The notes: generated by a model from the letters alone, not told the origin. A stretch of DNA of 64,000 nt from Calditrichia bacterium (GCA_028284905.1 JANQQU010000072.1:124001-188000); one strand, 5' to 3'. Numbered from the stretch's first letter, positions 17,131-26,560 are shown. Made by a program: numbers and translations.

Positions 17131-18738
17131 ATGATTACGTCTTCAAACGCCAGCACTTTTAAAAAAATCATTGCAGCCAGTATTGGGGTTATAGGAATTC
17201 TAATGCTGATGGTGCTCTCTATGCTAAAAAGCCAGCCGTTTATTTTAACCGGTCTGGCATTTCTGATGATCGGCATATCGATATTTATATACTGGCCGAG
17301 CATGGGCACATATATCGGATTATTTGTTATCCATACAAACCTTTCGGTAATCATGTACAAATTCCACGGTGTGCCACAGGCTGCCGCCGGTGCGACATGG
17401 CTAACGATCGGGATTCCCTTTACCATATACGTCTTCATTCTGCGTAAAAAAGTAATGATAGACTATACCTTTGTCATTATGATTTTCTTCCTGATGACAA
17501 CGTTGATGTCTTATTTTATGGCAGTAGATCAGGCAATGGCATCGGATTGGATTTTCACCTATTTCATCGAAGGAATGGTGCTTTATTTCTTTATCCTGAA
17601 TATCATTCGGGACCGTGTTAGCATGCGTAATGTGGTTTGGACATTGATGCTATCCGGGACATTACTTGGCAGCTTAACGCTTTTTCAGGAAGTAACGAAA
17701 TCCTATGACAACAACTTTATGGGACTGGCACAACGGCAAACAGCATTTGGCACCGAAGAAATTCCCGGTGGCGATACCAGTGGTATCGTTAAGGAACGTG
17801 TAAAGGTTCGCCGTGCACATCGTGCCGATGGTCCGATCGGCGACCCAAACCGTTTTTCTCAGATTATGTTATTAATTTTCCCGCTGGTCATGTTTCGGGT
17901 ATGGGATGAAAAAAAGACTTTAATGAAAGGCCTGGCCCTGTTAGGAACAATCCTCACTCTCTGTGGCATCTTTCTCACCTATTCCCGGGGTGCTTTTGTG
18001 ACGCTCTGTTTTATCATCGCCTTAATGACACTGATGCGATACATCAAACTCGGGCAGGTCATTGCAACGGTAACGGTGCTGCTCACCGTGGTTCTGATAG
18101 CTTCACCGGGATATTTTAACCGGATGGCCTCTATTGGGGGCATCGAAGGACTATTTTCAAGCGAGGCAACCCATGAGACAGACACGGTGATTCTAAGCCG
18201 TACGACTGAAATGCTTGCGGCATTTACCGTCTTTCTCGATTATCCGGTATTTGGGGTAGGTCCCAACCAGTACACCCGTCATTATTCGGAAGCGTACATG
18301 GCCAATCCGGATATTGCATTTAAACATATGAAGTCTACCCGAGCGGCGCATTCGCTGTATTTTCAGATGCTCGCCGAGTTGGGCTTGCTGGGATTTTCCG
18401 GCTTCATGTTGATCATTTTTTACACTCTTTACAAGCTCATGCAGGGACGAATATTCTGGAAAGATAAAGACAGCGAACTGGCGAATTTTGCCACTGGCTG
18501 TATGCTGGGAATTATGACTTATTTAACAACCTCGATCTTTTTATCCTTCGCTTATCATCGCTACATATTTATGATGATCGCGATTTCCGGTGCAGTAATT
18601 CAGTTGTTGAATTCCTTAAAAATCGAATATCTGGCTAAGAACAACCAGTTACCGGACGGCGTAGAGCTGCCCGACAGCAATGGTATGGAAATAAACTCTG
18701 GTCAAAAACCAAGAACCGAACCACAAATGTTTGCCTGA
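17131..18738 (+). CDS. O-antigen ligase/polymerase family membrane protein (Wzy/WaaL-like)
   Basis: An integral membrane protein of about 535 residues with ten or more helices. It has the O-antigen ligase family core: LTYSRGAFVTLCFIIALMTL, a large periplasmic loop, and FGVGPNQYTRHY...RAAHSLYFQMLAELGLLGF. It polymerises or ligates lipid-linked repeat units in the periplasm. The frame is open back to a TTG at 17065. The ATG at 17131 is preferred because it starts just ahead of the first membrane helix and the upstream extension has no family character; the ribosome binding site is weak for both. Confidence 0.85.
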   Translation: MITSSNASTFKKIIAASIGVIGILMLMVLSMLKSQPFILTGLAFLMIGISIFIYWPSMGTYIGLFVIHTNLSVIMYKFHGVPQAAAGATWLTIGIPFTIYVFILRKKVMIDYTFVIMIFFLMTTLMSYFMAVDQAMASDWIFTYFIEGMVLYFFILNIIRDRVSMRNVVWTLMLSGTLLGSLTLFQEVTKSYDNNFMGLAQRQTAFGTEEIPGGDTSGIVKERVKVRRAHRADGPIGDPNRFSQIMLLIFPLVMFRVWDEKKTLMKGLALLGTILTLCGIFLTYSRGAFVTLCFIIALMTLMRYIKLGQVIATVTVLLTVVLIASPGYFNRMASIGGIEGLFSSEATHETDTVILSRTTEMLAAFTVFLDYPVFGVGPNQYTRHYSEAYMANPDIAFKHMKSTRAAHSLYFQMLAELGLLGFSGFMLIIFYTLYKLMQGRIFWKDKDSELANFATGCMLGIMTYLTTSIFLSFAYHRYIFMMIAISGAVIQLLNSLKIEYLAKNNQLPDGVELPDSNGMEINSGQKPRTEPQMFA

Positions 18739-18745
18739 GAGGAAT

Positions 18746-19396
18746 ATGGAAGCCACCACAAAAAAGGATCAAAAATTAGCGGTAATGGCCAACGGCACTC
18801 ATGGCCAGCGGGATAAAGATATTATCACTGCCCGCCGAATTGACTGGCGATTTTTGCTGCCGTTCCCGGCGCTGCATCACGTTGTTTATATTGGCCCGTC
18901 CAACAAGGCATTAACAGATGCGCTTGAACAGTTCAGTTACCTTCTGAAAGTGATTCCGCCTTCTGAATTGCCGGATGCTGCCAAGCGCAATCAAAATCGC
19001 TTTAGCCTTGCTGTTGTGCATACGAACGATCCGAAGGTCGTTCGGAAAACAATTCCGCTAATTGCCCCGGGTGGACTGCTCTATTGGGAAGTTGACCGCC
19101 GAGACCAGAATAAACTGGCGGCCCTGCTTAGCCTGCGGAATGCGAAGTCCTATGAAAACGATTTACGCCGCATGTATTTAAAGGATATTGATGTTTACTG
19201 GCATCGGCCAGACTTTGAGAATTGCCTGGAAATTATCCCGTTACACGATTCCCAGGCACTAAAAGGTGCTTTTCTGAAAACTCATACCAGTTGGAAAGGG
19301 AAACTGAAAATCGGCCTCGGTAAACTGTTAATGCGTACCGGTTTGTTGCATTTTACGGTGCCATGTTTCAGCTTTGTCGCACGGAAACGAAATTAA
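18746..19396 (+). CDS. Methyltransferase-like protein, free-standing homologue of the fused N-terminal domain
   Basis: A protein of about 216 residues sharing the opening pattern IDWRFLLPFPALHHVVYIGP with the N-terminal domain of the 15298-17010 fusion, and a similar middle (IPLIAPGGLLYWEVDRRD). It has a Rossmann-like look but no clear SAM-binding glycine loop, so methyltransferase activity is doubtful. ATG at 18746 is chosen because GAGAGGA lies just upstream; the open frame extends five codons further to a TTG. It sits 8 bp after the ligase gene and 75 bp before the free-standing APH-fold kinase, mirroring the domain order of the fusion. Confidence 0.6.
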   Translation: MEATTKKDQKLAVMANGTHGQRDKDIITARRIDWRFLLPFPALHHVVYIGPSNKALTDALEQFSYLLKVIPPSELPDAAKRNQNRFSLAVVHTNDPKVVRKTIPLIAPGGLLYWEVDRRDQNKLAALLSLRNAKSYENDLRRMYLKDIDVYWHRPDFENCLEIIPLHDSQALKGAFLKTHTSWKGKLKIGLGKLLMRTGLLHFTVPCFSFVARKRN

Positions 19397-19470
19397 AGTT
19401 TTCCATTTACAACTGAAGCAGCATAAAACTTAAAAGCATTAAAACACGACATAAACGATCGACATTTTCT

Positions 19471-20526
19471 ATGAACACAATTCTGACATACCTGGACATT
19501 CATTGGCGGGATTTACACCTGGATCACCTCGGTTCTCCCGGCAGGCTCTCCTGCCTGATGGCGACACCAAGGTTCAAAACTTCCAGTCACGTATTATTCT
19601 TCGTTCTTGCGGAAGGGCGCAGCGGACCGGTTTTAGTCGCTAAAGTCCCCCGCCTGGCTGGTGATAATAGTCAATTAGACCGGGAAGTGCGAAATCTCTG
19701 CCAGGTGCAGGCAACCCGGCTCGGTGGCTACAAAAGTATTCCGAAAGTGTTGGTTTATGAGGACTATGGCGGACATCGCTTACTCATAGAAACAGCTGTT
19801 GAGGGTCAGCCTTTAAAGGCCGATTTTGTCCGGCAAAACCCGGACGAAGCGATACGTCCGGTAATGGATTGGATCATTGATTTACATACCGCTTCCGCGA
19901 AGACAAACCATCTCTCCCCGCGATGGTTCAATCGGGTTGCGGAAGTTCCCATGGCCCAGATAGCAAGTACGCTGAATAACAGCGAAGAAACTGCGTTAAT
20001 CGAAAAAATGCGCTCGCTGGTAGAACCGCTAAGCTTTGCGGAATTCCCGCTGGTTTTTCAGCATGGCGACTTCAGTTCCCCTAACATCCTCATCGATGCG
20101 AACAATCAGATTGGCGTAGTGGATTGGGAGCTCGCTGAACCGGAAGGCCTACCGGCGCTGGATATGTTTTTCTTTCTCAACTTTGTGGCTTTTGCCCGGC
20201 ATGATGCCAAGAATAACAGCGAATATCTGCAAGCTTTTCAGGAAGCATTTTTTGGCGAAGATGCCTGGGCACGTCCCTATCTAATGCAGTATTGCGAAGG
20301 GATTGGACTCAATCCGGAAATGCTCCGCCCAATTTTTCTCCTTTGCTGGGGATACTTTGTCGCGAACCTGATTATACGCTTAAAAGATGGTGTTAATTCT
20401 ACAGTTGCGTTAACTGACGATACGATCACATGGTTGCGTCAAAATCGATATTATCTTTTATGGGAATATGCTTTAACGCATATCGAAGATTTCAAAATCG
20501 GTGAACCTGCCCCTATTGTAGAATAA
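19471..20526 (+). CDS. APH-fold kinase, free-standing
   Basis: A 351-residue aminoglycoside phosphotransferase/choline kinase superfamily protein. The catalytic loop is FQHGDFSSPNILIDANN (about 198-214), the metal-binding motif GVVDWELAEPEG (about 217-228), and the N-lobe contains the nucleotide-positioning segment VLVAKVPRLAGD. It is the separate counterpart of the C-terminal domain of 15298-17010: both continue as D-W-E-x-AEPxG-x-P-x-x-D-M-F. Its likely role is phosphorylation of a sugar, an alcohol head group or a lipid-linked intermediate of the EPS pathway. The exact substrate cannot be inferred. Confidence 0.75.
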   Translation: MNTILTYLDIHWRDLHLDHLGSPGRLSCLMATPRFKTSSHVLFFVLAEGRSGPVLVAKVPRLAGDNSQLDREVRNLCQVQATRLGGYKSIPKVLVYEDYGGHRLLIETAVEGQPLKADFVRQNPDEAIRPVMDWIIDLHTASAKTNHLSPRWFNRVAEVPMAQIASTLNNSEETALIEKMRSLVEPLSFAEFPLVFQHGDFSSPNILIDANNQIGVVDWELAEPEGLPALDMFFFLNFVAFARHDAKNNSEYLQAFQEAFFGEDAWARPYLMQYCEGIGLNPEMLRPIFLLCWGYFVANLIIRLKDGVNSTVALTDDTITWLRQNRYYLLWEYALTHIEDFKIGEPAPIVE

Positions 20527-20624
20527 AGCAGTTCACTTTTTTACTACCGGCACTGGGGAAATACAGTTTTTGCTGAAAATGTCAATCCGGTACAAACAAA
20601 ACTGAAAAAGAGTATTTAAAGAAT

Positions 20625-21353
20625 ATGTTTACTGTTGCATTGATTGGTGGAGATGGTGCAGGGAAAACTTCCATTGCGGACCAACTCAGAGAGACGTTCC
20701 CGCTGCCGCTGGAATATCTTTATATGGGAATTAATATCGAGTCCAGCAATGTTGCCCTGCCAACATCCAGATTTATAGAGAAGGTAAAAGCGAAAAAAAA
20801 TCCGGCACCGGAAAATGGCGCAGCGGCAAGCACATCGCTGCACAATCGTCCGCAGAAAAAGAAGCCGGCTGGTATTGCCTGGGCAACCGCGCGTTTGTTT
20901 AACCGGATTGCCGAAGAGATATACCGGCAAATCCTTTCCTGGAACTTCCGCAGGAAGGGAAATATCGTTTTATACGATCGCTATTTTACGTTTGACTTTG
21001 CCACGCACGAATCAAAAGAGGCATTTCAACAGCGCCCGTTTGATGATCGTATTCATCGCAAATTCCTGATAAACTACTATCCTCAACCGGATATGACGCT
21101 TTTTCTTTACGCGCCGCCGGAAGTGCTTTTTGCCCGCAAAGGCGAGGCCAGCATTGAATATCTTGATGATCTGCAAAACACTTATCTAAAGCAGGGTGAA
21201 ATTACCCGAAACTTTGTGGTGATTGATGCAACTCAGCCAATGGATAAAGTGTATGAGGACGTCTGCAGACACATTATCAAAATGTATGAAGAAAAAAGTG
21301 GTAAAAAAGTAAACCTGGGATCTGATGCAACAGATGGTAAACTTTTTGCCTGA
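20625..21353 (+). CDS. Thymidylate-kinase-like P-loop protein, free-standing
   Basis: A 242-residue P-loop kinase: VALIGGDGAGKTSIADQL at the N-terminus, LYMGINIESSNVALPTSRF, a basic low-complexity stretch (about 48-82) absent from true dTMP kinases, VLYDRYFTFDF as the DR-x region, and LFARKGEASIEYLDDLQNTY as the lid. It parallels the C-terminal half of the 12286-13725 fusion segment by segment, including the shared MG-x-N-x-x-x-S-N-x-x-LPT and PPEVLFARKGE-type motifs. A housekeeping Tmk is unlikely given this paralogy and the EPS context. Confidence 0.72.
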   Translation: MFTVALIGGDGAGKTSIADQLRETFPLPLEYLYMGINIESSNVALPTSRFIEKVKAKKNPAPENGAAASTSLHNRPQKKKPAGIAWATARLFNRIAEEIYRQILSWNFRRKGNIVLYDRYFTFDFATHESKEAFQQRPFDDRIHRKFLINYYPQPDMTLFLYAPPEVLFARKGEASIEYLDDLQNTYLKQGEITRNFVVIDATQPMDKVYEDVCRHIIKMYEEKSGKKVNLGSDATDGKLFA

Positions 21354-21548
21354 TACCACCAGACATTCCAGACTTTCATTGTTCATTAAAACAATTTGAA
21401 TTAACAGAAGCGCTCGATTTTCGAAATCCGGCGCTTTCCGAAAATAGCCGAGTGTGCCGGAAGTTATTCGGCCGGAAATCCTCAGAACTATTTTCAAATA
21501 CAATAATTACTGTTTCACAGAATCAGTCACCGGAAACAAACAGCGCTT

Positions 21549-22514
21549 ATGGTAACCAGACAGAGAAAAGACAAAAATGAGCCAGCGAATTTCCTACGCG
21601 TATTGACTTATCATCGTGTAGCGAATATCGACCCGGCATCGCCATTAAGTCCGCAACTTATCAGCGCGACCGTCGCTGGATTTGCCCGGCAAATGGCCTT
21701 TGTTTCTCAGCATTATAATGTGGTTAGCATGGAACAAGTGCTTGCAGCGGTTACTGAAGGTAAAAGGCTGCCCAGGAAAGCAGTAATCATCACTTTCGAT
21801 GATGGCTACTACGATTTGAAGACCAATGCTTTCCCGGTGTTACGCCATTTTAATTTGCCGGCAACGATTTTCGTCCCAACCGCCTATCCGGGGAATCCTG
21901 AAATGGCCTTTTGGTGGGATCGTCTCTACGAAGCAGTAATGTTTGGTAAACGGCAGGAATACAGCGGCCCTGCCGGTAATTTTCAATTGACGGATGCAGA
22001 CACACGTTTTTCTGCCGTGCGGCAATTACAGAATTATGTAAAAACCTTCTCCCATGAAACGGCAATGAATTTCATCAATGAGATTAGCGACGAGATGGGT
22101 ATAAAGCGGACAAAGCGAAAAACCGTAATGGATTGGGATGAATTACGGAAAATGGCCAAAAATAATATTACCCTGGCAGCCCACACCCAAACCCATCCAT
22201 TGCTCAATCGCATTTCTTTGGATGATGTTCGCAAAGAAGCCGTCGGTTCCCGGGAAGATTTGCGCCGGGAAATCGGAGAAGTTTTGCCAGTATTTAGTTA
22301 TCCGAATGGCAATCATAACGACGATATCGTGAAAGTATTAGGGGAAGAAAATTTCCAGCTGGGATTTACCTGCCTGGACGGGCACAGCAACCTGAATACA
22401 ATCGATCCTTTACGATTGTGCAGAACAGACATCACCCGGAAGACTTCTCCCCTGCTTTTCAGGCTGCGCTTGATGCGCTTATTCACTTATATCGACAAAT
22501 GGCGCCATCGCTAA
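21549..22514 (+). CDS. Polysaccharide deacetylase (NodB/CE4 family)
   Basis: A 321-residue protein with the CE4 hallmarks: LTYHRV near the N-terminus, the catalytic/metal motif ITFDDGYYD (about 80-88), the second metal motif AAHTQTHPLL (H-x-x-x-H, about 213-222) and FSYPNG (about 256-261). It removes N-acetyl groups from amino sugars in the polymer. No signal peptide is seen, so it may act in the cytoplasm or be exported in an unrecognised way; similar deacetylases occur in exosortase-type EPS loci. About 195 bp separate it from the kinase upstream. Confidence 0.9.
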   Translation: MVTRQRKDKNEPANFLRVLTYHRVANIDPASPLSPQLISATVAGFARQMAFVSQHYNVVSMEQVLAAVTEGKRLPRKAVIITFDDGYYDLKTNAFPVLRHFNLPATIFVPTAYPGNPEMAFWWDRLYEAVMFGKRQEYSGPAGNFQLTDADTRFSAVRQLQNYVKTFSHETAMNFINEISDEMGIKRTKRKTVMDWDELRKMAKNNITLAAHTQTHPLLNRISLDDVRKEAVGSREDLRREIGEVLPVFSYPNGNHNDDIVKVLGEENFQLGFTCLDGHSNLNTIDPLRLCRTDITRKTSPLLFRLRLMRLFTYIDKWRHR

Positions 22515-22573
22515 CAGAAAAAAATCAGCAGCAATTGATACAATAGTTTTAAAAAAAGGTGACTAGAAGGATA

Positions 22574-23917
22574 ATGATTTCCGAAAACGTAACAGCTAAA
22601 AAGACAGCAGCAAACAACAAGCAGCCGAAGAAAGCTCGCCCGGGAAAGAAGAAATGGCAATCCAACGGGAAACCGAAACCGAAGTTTGCCTATATGATGT
22701 CTCGTTTTCCGAAAATTTCCGAGACTTTTGTCCTGTATGAAATTCTGGCTATTATGGAAATGGGCCTTCAGGTGGAGGTATATCCATTACTGAAAGAGCA
22801 CCAAAAAGTGGTACATACCGGTGTTAAAAAAGTTCAACCCTTTGTTCATTACCATGGATATTTTTCCGGGGGAATCTTGTGGTCAAATCTGTATTTTTTA
22901 CTGACGTCCCCCTTTAAATATATCAGTTTGCTGATCTATTTGATTACTGGCTCCATACAGAGTCCGCAACATTTTAGCAAAACGATAATATTATTTCCGA
23001 AGATTGTTCGCATTGCTCACAAAATGCGCAAACAGGGCATCGATCATATTCATGCGCACTTTGCCACTTTTCCGGCAGTTGCTGCGATGATCATCAAACG
23101 CCTTACCGGCATCCCATATAGTTTTACTGCGCATGGCTCGGATATACATGTTTACAAGCATCGTTTCCGCATGCGTGACAAAGTTATCAACTCAGATTTT
23201 GTGCGTTCAATCTCCAACTACAACAAAAATATCATTATTAATGCAAGTGGCAGTGATGTCGAAGATAAGATCAAAGTCATCCATTGTGGTATAGACCCGG
23301 AAGTATTCTCCTCTACCCCGGAAAAGAAAATCGATCAACCTTTAAATTTTATTACCATCGCCTCCTATGAAGAGGTAAAGGGGCACAAGTATCTTATTGA
23401 AGCTTGTAAGAAACTTGCAGATGACAAGATCGATTTTCACCTTGATTTAATTGGAGATGGCCCTTTACGTAGCACCGTTGCACAGCAAATCAAATCGCTT
23501 GGCCTGTCTGAAAGAATTACCATCCACGGCTCCATGCCTCGCGAAGAGGTGGCTCGAAAACTTCAGACTTCCGATATCAAAATTTTACCCAGTATTCTTA
23601 CCAAAAGAGGTGATCGGGAAGGTATTCCGGTTGCAATCATGGAAGCAATGGCCATGGGCTTACCGGTAATTTCCAGTAAACTTTCCGGTATTCCCGAGCT
23701 GGTAGGACACAACACCACTGGCATTCTGGTAACGCCGCAGGATTCGATCGGTATTTACCAGGCATTGAAAAAATTAAGCACAGACCCGGACCTGAGAGTT
23801 AAAATGGGGAAAGCCGGGCAGAAAAAAGTATTCAAAGAATTTGATCTGAATGATAATTCAGCTCAATTGCTCGATTTGTTAATGTCTCAGGTTAACAAGT
23901 CTCAGCCCCGAAAGTAG
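22574..23917 (+). CDS. GT4 family glycosyltransferase
   Basis: A GT-B glycosyltransferase of about 447 residues with a lysine-rich head (about 1-40). The N-terminal domain contains MMSRFPKISETFVLYEILA and HIHAHFATFPAVAAM. The donor-binding domain has VIHCGIDPEVF, GSMPREEVARKL and the E-x7-E motif region GDREGIPVAIMEAMAMGLP. The start at ATG 22574 is preferred over an in-frame GTG at 22559 because AGAAGG precedes it. Sugar specificity is unknown. Confidence 0.9.
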   Translation: MISENVTAKKTAANNKQPKKARPGKKKWQSNGKPKPKFAYMMSRFPKISETFVLYEILAIMEMGLQVEVYPLLKEHQKVVHTGVKKVQPFVHYHGYFSGGILWSNLYFLLTSPFKYISLLIYLITGSIQSPQHFSKTIILFPKIVRIAHKMRKQGIDHIHAHFATFPAVAAMIIKRLTGIPYSFTAHGSDIHVYKHRFRMRDKVINSDFVRSISNYNKNIIINASGSDVEDKIKVIHCGIDPEVFSSTPEKKIDQPLNFITIASYEEVKGHKYLIEACKKLADDKIDFHLDLIGDGPLRSTVAQQIKSLGLSERITIHGSMPREEVARKLQTSDIKILPSILTKRGDREGIPVAIMEAMAMGLPVISSKLSGIPELVGHNTTGILVTPQDSIGIYQALKKLSTDPDLRVKMGKAGQKKVFKEFDLNDNSAQLLDLLMSQVNKSQPRK

Positions 23918-24057
23918 GGGATTATTAATCGTGAACTCTATCTGGCACCGATCGCAGCACAGGCTCACCGGCACCAGTTCAGAAACCTGTATAAAATGAG
24001 TCTATAAGAAATGGATATCTCAGCGTGTGGCTGATTGAATATGGAGGTAATTAATAC

Positions 24058-25962
24058 ATGTGCGGTATAGCAGGATATCTTAACCACGATACGCATCGTC
24101 CGGCAGAAGACAGTTTGCTGCGATTGATGGGACGACGTATGGCGCATCGCGGACCAGATGATGAAGGTACTTATACCGACAAAAATGCTGGCTTGGTTCA
24201 TCGCCGCTTGTCAATATTAGACTTATCCTCAGCTGGCCATCAACCGATGAGCTCTCCGGATAAACGTTATTGGATTGCTTTCAACGGTGAGATATATAAT
24301 TTTCAACAACTTCGGAAGGAGTTCGAAGATGAAAACTATCCTTTCCGTTCCCGAACCGATACAGAAGTAATTATCGCGCTCTATCAAAAATATGGCAAAG
24401 ATTGTTTGCTGAAACTGCTGGGTATGTATGCATTCGCTATCTGGGATACCGTAGAAAGAGAACTGTTTATTGCCCGCGATCCGCAAGGAATTAAGCCGCT
24501 TTACTTTTTTAACAATGGGAACCACTTTGCTTTTGCCAGCGAAATGAAATCCCTGCTGGTATTACCGTTTATTCCAAAAGAGCTGGATCCGGAAGGCGTA
24601 CAAAACTATTTCGCCCATGGTCACTCGACCGCCCCGGTTTCCATTTGTAAGAACATTAAAAAATTAGAACCTGGTCATTTTTTATCGATTAAAGATGGCA
24701 AGGTCACGGAAACACTATTCTGGCATCCGCAGATCGGAAAAGACAAGAATGGTGTTGGCAAAGAACATAAAGAACAAAGCTACAATGAATTAAAGCGCCT
24801 GCTGAACGAAGCAGTGGAATCCCACCTGATTGCAGACGTACCAGTCGGGGTTTTTCTTTCCGGCGGTTTGGATTCCAGCGCAATGGTAGCAATGATGGCC
24901 AAACATGGCCACTCCAGAATTAAAACTTTTACGATTGGATTCGATTTCGGTCAGCATTACAGCGAACTTGATGACGCACGCTTGGTAGCCAAGCACTTCA
25001 ATACCGATCATCATGAAATGGTTCTGACTAAAAAAGATCTTCAGGATTCGATTGAAAAACTGGTCTTTCACTTCGATGAGCCTTTTGGCGATCCGGCAGC
25101 CTTTCCGACGTATTTTGTTTCCCAACTGGCAGCACAGCATGTAAAGGTGTGCCTCTCCGGTGAAGGTGGCGATGAACTCTTCGGTGGTTATCGGCGCTAT
25201 CTTACCGAACGCTACGGTGGTTTATATCGCATGCTGCCTGGTCTCCTGAGCGAGAAGCTGATTCCGTCTATTGTGAATCGCATCCCCCGCTCCCGTCGTC
25301 TGAAGCAGATGATCCGGACGATCAGCATCAACGACCCGGTTGTCCGGCAGGCTAACTGGCAGATGGTTTTCACCGATGAGATGCGTCATGATCTCTTTAA
25401 GGCCGGCAAATTTAACAGCTATGAAGATGAAAGTGTTTACGAATCCTTCCGCCGCCATCGTATATCCGATGGTAGTGATGGCATGAACGGCTTGCTCTAT
25501 GCGGACTCCCGTGCCTGGCTGGCGGATCGTTACCTGGAAAAGGCGGACAAAATGAGTATGGCACATGGCCTGGAATCACGCGTGCCGTTGCTGGATCGTC
25601 CGATTGTAGAATTCGCCTATCGTCTGCCAATTGACTACAAGGTGAAGGTCGAATTCTCCAAGAGAAAAAGAACATTGAAACGCCTGCTGGGTCAAGTATT
25701 GGAAGACACGTTGCCCCAGGCGATATTGGATAAACCGAAGCATGGCTTTGCCGTGCCGCTGGATCCCTGGTTCCGGGGTGAAATGAGCTCCTTTGTATCC
25801 GACATTCTTTTTGATGACCGGACACGCCAGCGGGGATACTTTAACATGGACATGGTCGAGAAGCTGTTTAAAGACCATACTGAAGGCCGGGAAGTACGTA
25901 ACAATCATCTCTGGCTGCTGATTCTCTTTGAATTATGGCATCGGATGTATATGGATGAGTGA
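24058..25962 (+). CDS. asnB: Asparagine synthetase-type glutamine amidotransferase
   Basis: A 634-residue class II amidotransferase fused to an ATP-pyrophosphatase synthetase domain. The catalytic Cys is at position 2 (MCGIAGYLN). The N-terminal Ntn domain has HRRLSILDLS and FNGEIYNF. The synthetase domain has the PP-loop VFLSGGLDSSAMVAMM (about 265-280) and the ADKMSMAHGLESRVPLLD segment. Members in EPS loci are thought to amidate a sugar acid rather than make free asparagine, which suits this gene as the last of the locus; classical AsnB activity is the alternative. A GGAGGT ribosome binding site lies just ahead of the ATG. Confidence 0.92.
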   Translation: MCGIAGYLNHDTHRPAEDSLLRLMGRRMAHRGPDDEGTYTDKNAGLVHRRLSILDLSSAGHQPMSSPDKRYWIAFNGEIYNFQQLRKEFEDENYPFRSRTDTEVIIALYQKYGKDCLLKLLGMYAFAIWDTVERELFIARDPQGIKPLYFFNNGNHFAFASEMKSLLVLPFIPKELDPEGVQNYFAHGHSTAPVSICKNIKKLEPGHFLSIKDGKVTETLFWHPQIGKDKNGVGKEHKEQSYNELKRLLNEAVESHLIADVPVGVFLSGGLDSSAMVAMMAKHGHSRIKTFTIGFDFGQHYSELDDARLVAKHFNTDHHEMVLTKKDLQDSIEKLVFHFDEPFGDPAAFPTYFVSQLAAQHVKVCLSGEGGDELFGGYRRYLTERYGGLYRMLPGLLSEKLIPSIVNRIPRSRRLKQMIRTISINDPVVRQANWQMVFTDEMRHDLFKAGKFNSYEDESVYESFRRHRISDGSDGMNGLLYADSRAWLADRYLEKADKMSMAHGLESRVPLLDRPIVEFAYRLPIDYKVKVEFSKRKRTLKRLLGQVLEDTLPQAILDKPKHGFAVPLDPWFRGEMSSFVSDILFDDRTRQRGYFNMDMVEKLFKDHTEGREVRNNHLWLLILFELWHRMYMDE

Positions 25963-26123
25963 TGCATAAATAGAAAATCCAGGGGCAAAAATCATTCGCA
26001 AATTCTAATGATCGTAACCCCTTACCACCACTATATGATATACCTGGGAAGCATTAGAATCGCTTCCGCGAATTCCGTCCATCCCTTTTGATCTGTATAA
26101 AAACAGTTGATACTTACAACAGA

Positions 26124-26174
26124 ACTCCATAGGACAGGTGCGGTCGGGCAGGATGCCAGGCCGTACTTTCCTTT
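26124..26174. repeat. Hairpin repeat copy 1
   Basis: Begins AACTCCATAGGACA, then an imperfect stem GTGCGGTC/GGCCGTAC with an inner GGC-AGGAT-GCC. It is almost identical to copy 3 (26512-26560). In RNA the stem includes G-U pairs. Confidence 0.8.
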
Positions 26175-26241
26175 GATTTCGAATTTATGCACCCGCTAAC
26201 GGCGTTGCCTGGCGACATGTCGTGCAATTTTCGAAACACAT

Positions 26242-26290
26242 ACTCCATAGGACAAAGTGCAGTCCGATAGGATGTCGGGCTGCACTCTCC
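26242..26290. repeat. Hairpin repeat copy 2
   Basis: ACTCCATAGGACA, then a 13-bp stem AAGTGCAGTCCGA/TCGGGCTGCACTT (one G-U pair) closing a TAGGATG loop. It differs from copies 1 and 3 at many stem positions, but pairing is kept. Confidence 0.8.
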
Positions 26291-26511
26291 TGTTTGAGAG
26301 GCGATAAGACAATTAAGCGTTTTAATGCTTTGTCTGTCTCGAATAGCAGGGCGAACCGCCCATTCGTTTTTACCGCCTATTTTTGTTGTATTAAAAGGAA
26401 TCCGCCTATACCGGGATTCTAATATAATTTTTTTGATTTCACCTGCTGCTGCCGAAAAGGCTGTTGGAATGGCGGCATCTGCTATTTGAATATTGATTTT
26501 TTTACTACCAG

Positions 26512-26560
26512 AACTCCATAGGACAGGTGCGGTCGGGCAGGATGCCAGGCCGTGCTTTCC
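26512..26560. repeat. Hairpin repeat copy 3
   Basis: Nearly the same sequence as copy 1. Copies 3 and 4 lie about 122 bp apart, close to the 118 bp between copies 1 and 2, which suggests that pairs of hairpins form the mobile or duplicated unit. Confidence 0.8.

Noticed and set aside
15298-20526. APH-fold proteins as antibiotic resistance genes
   Set aside because: They are embedded in an EPS locus, are paralogous to each other and are tied to a partner domain; no resistance context is visible.
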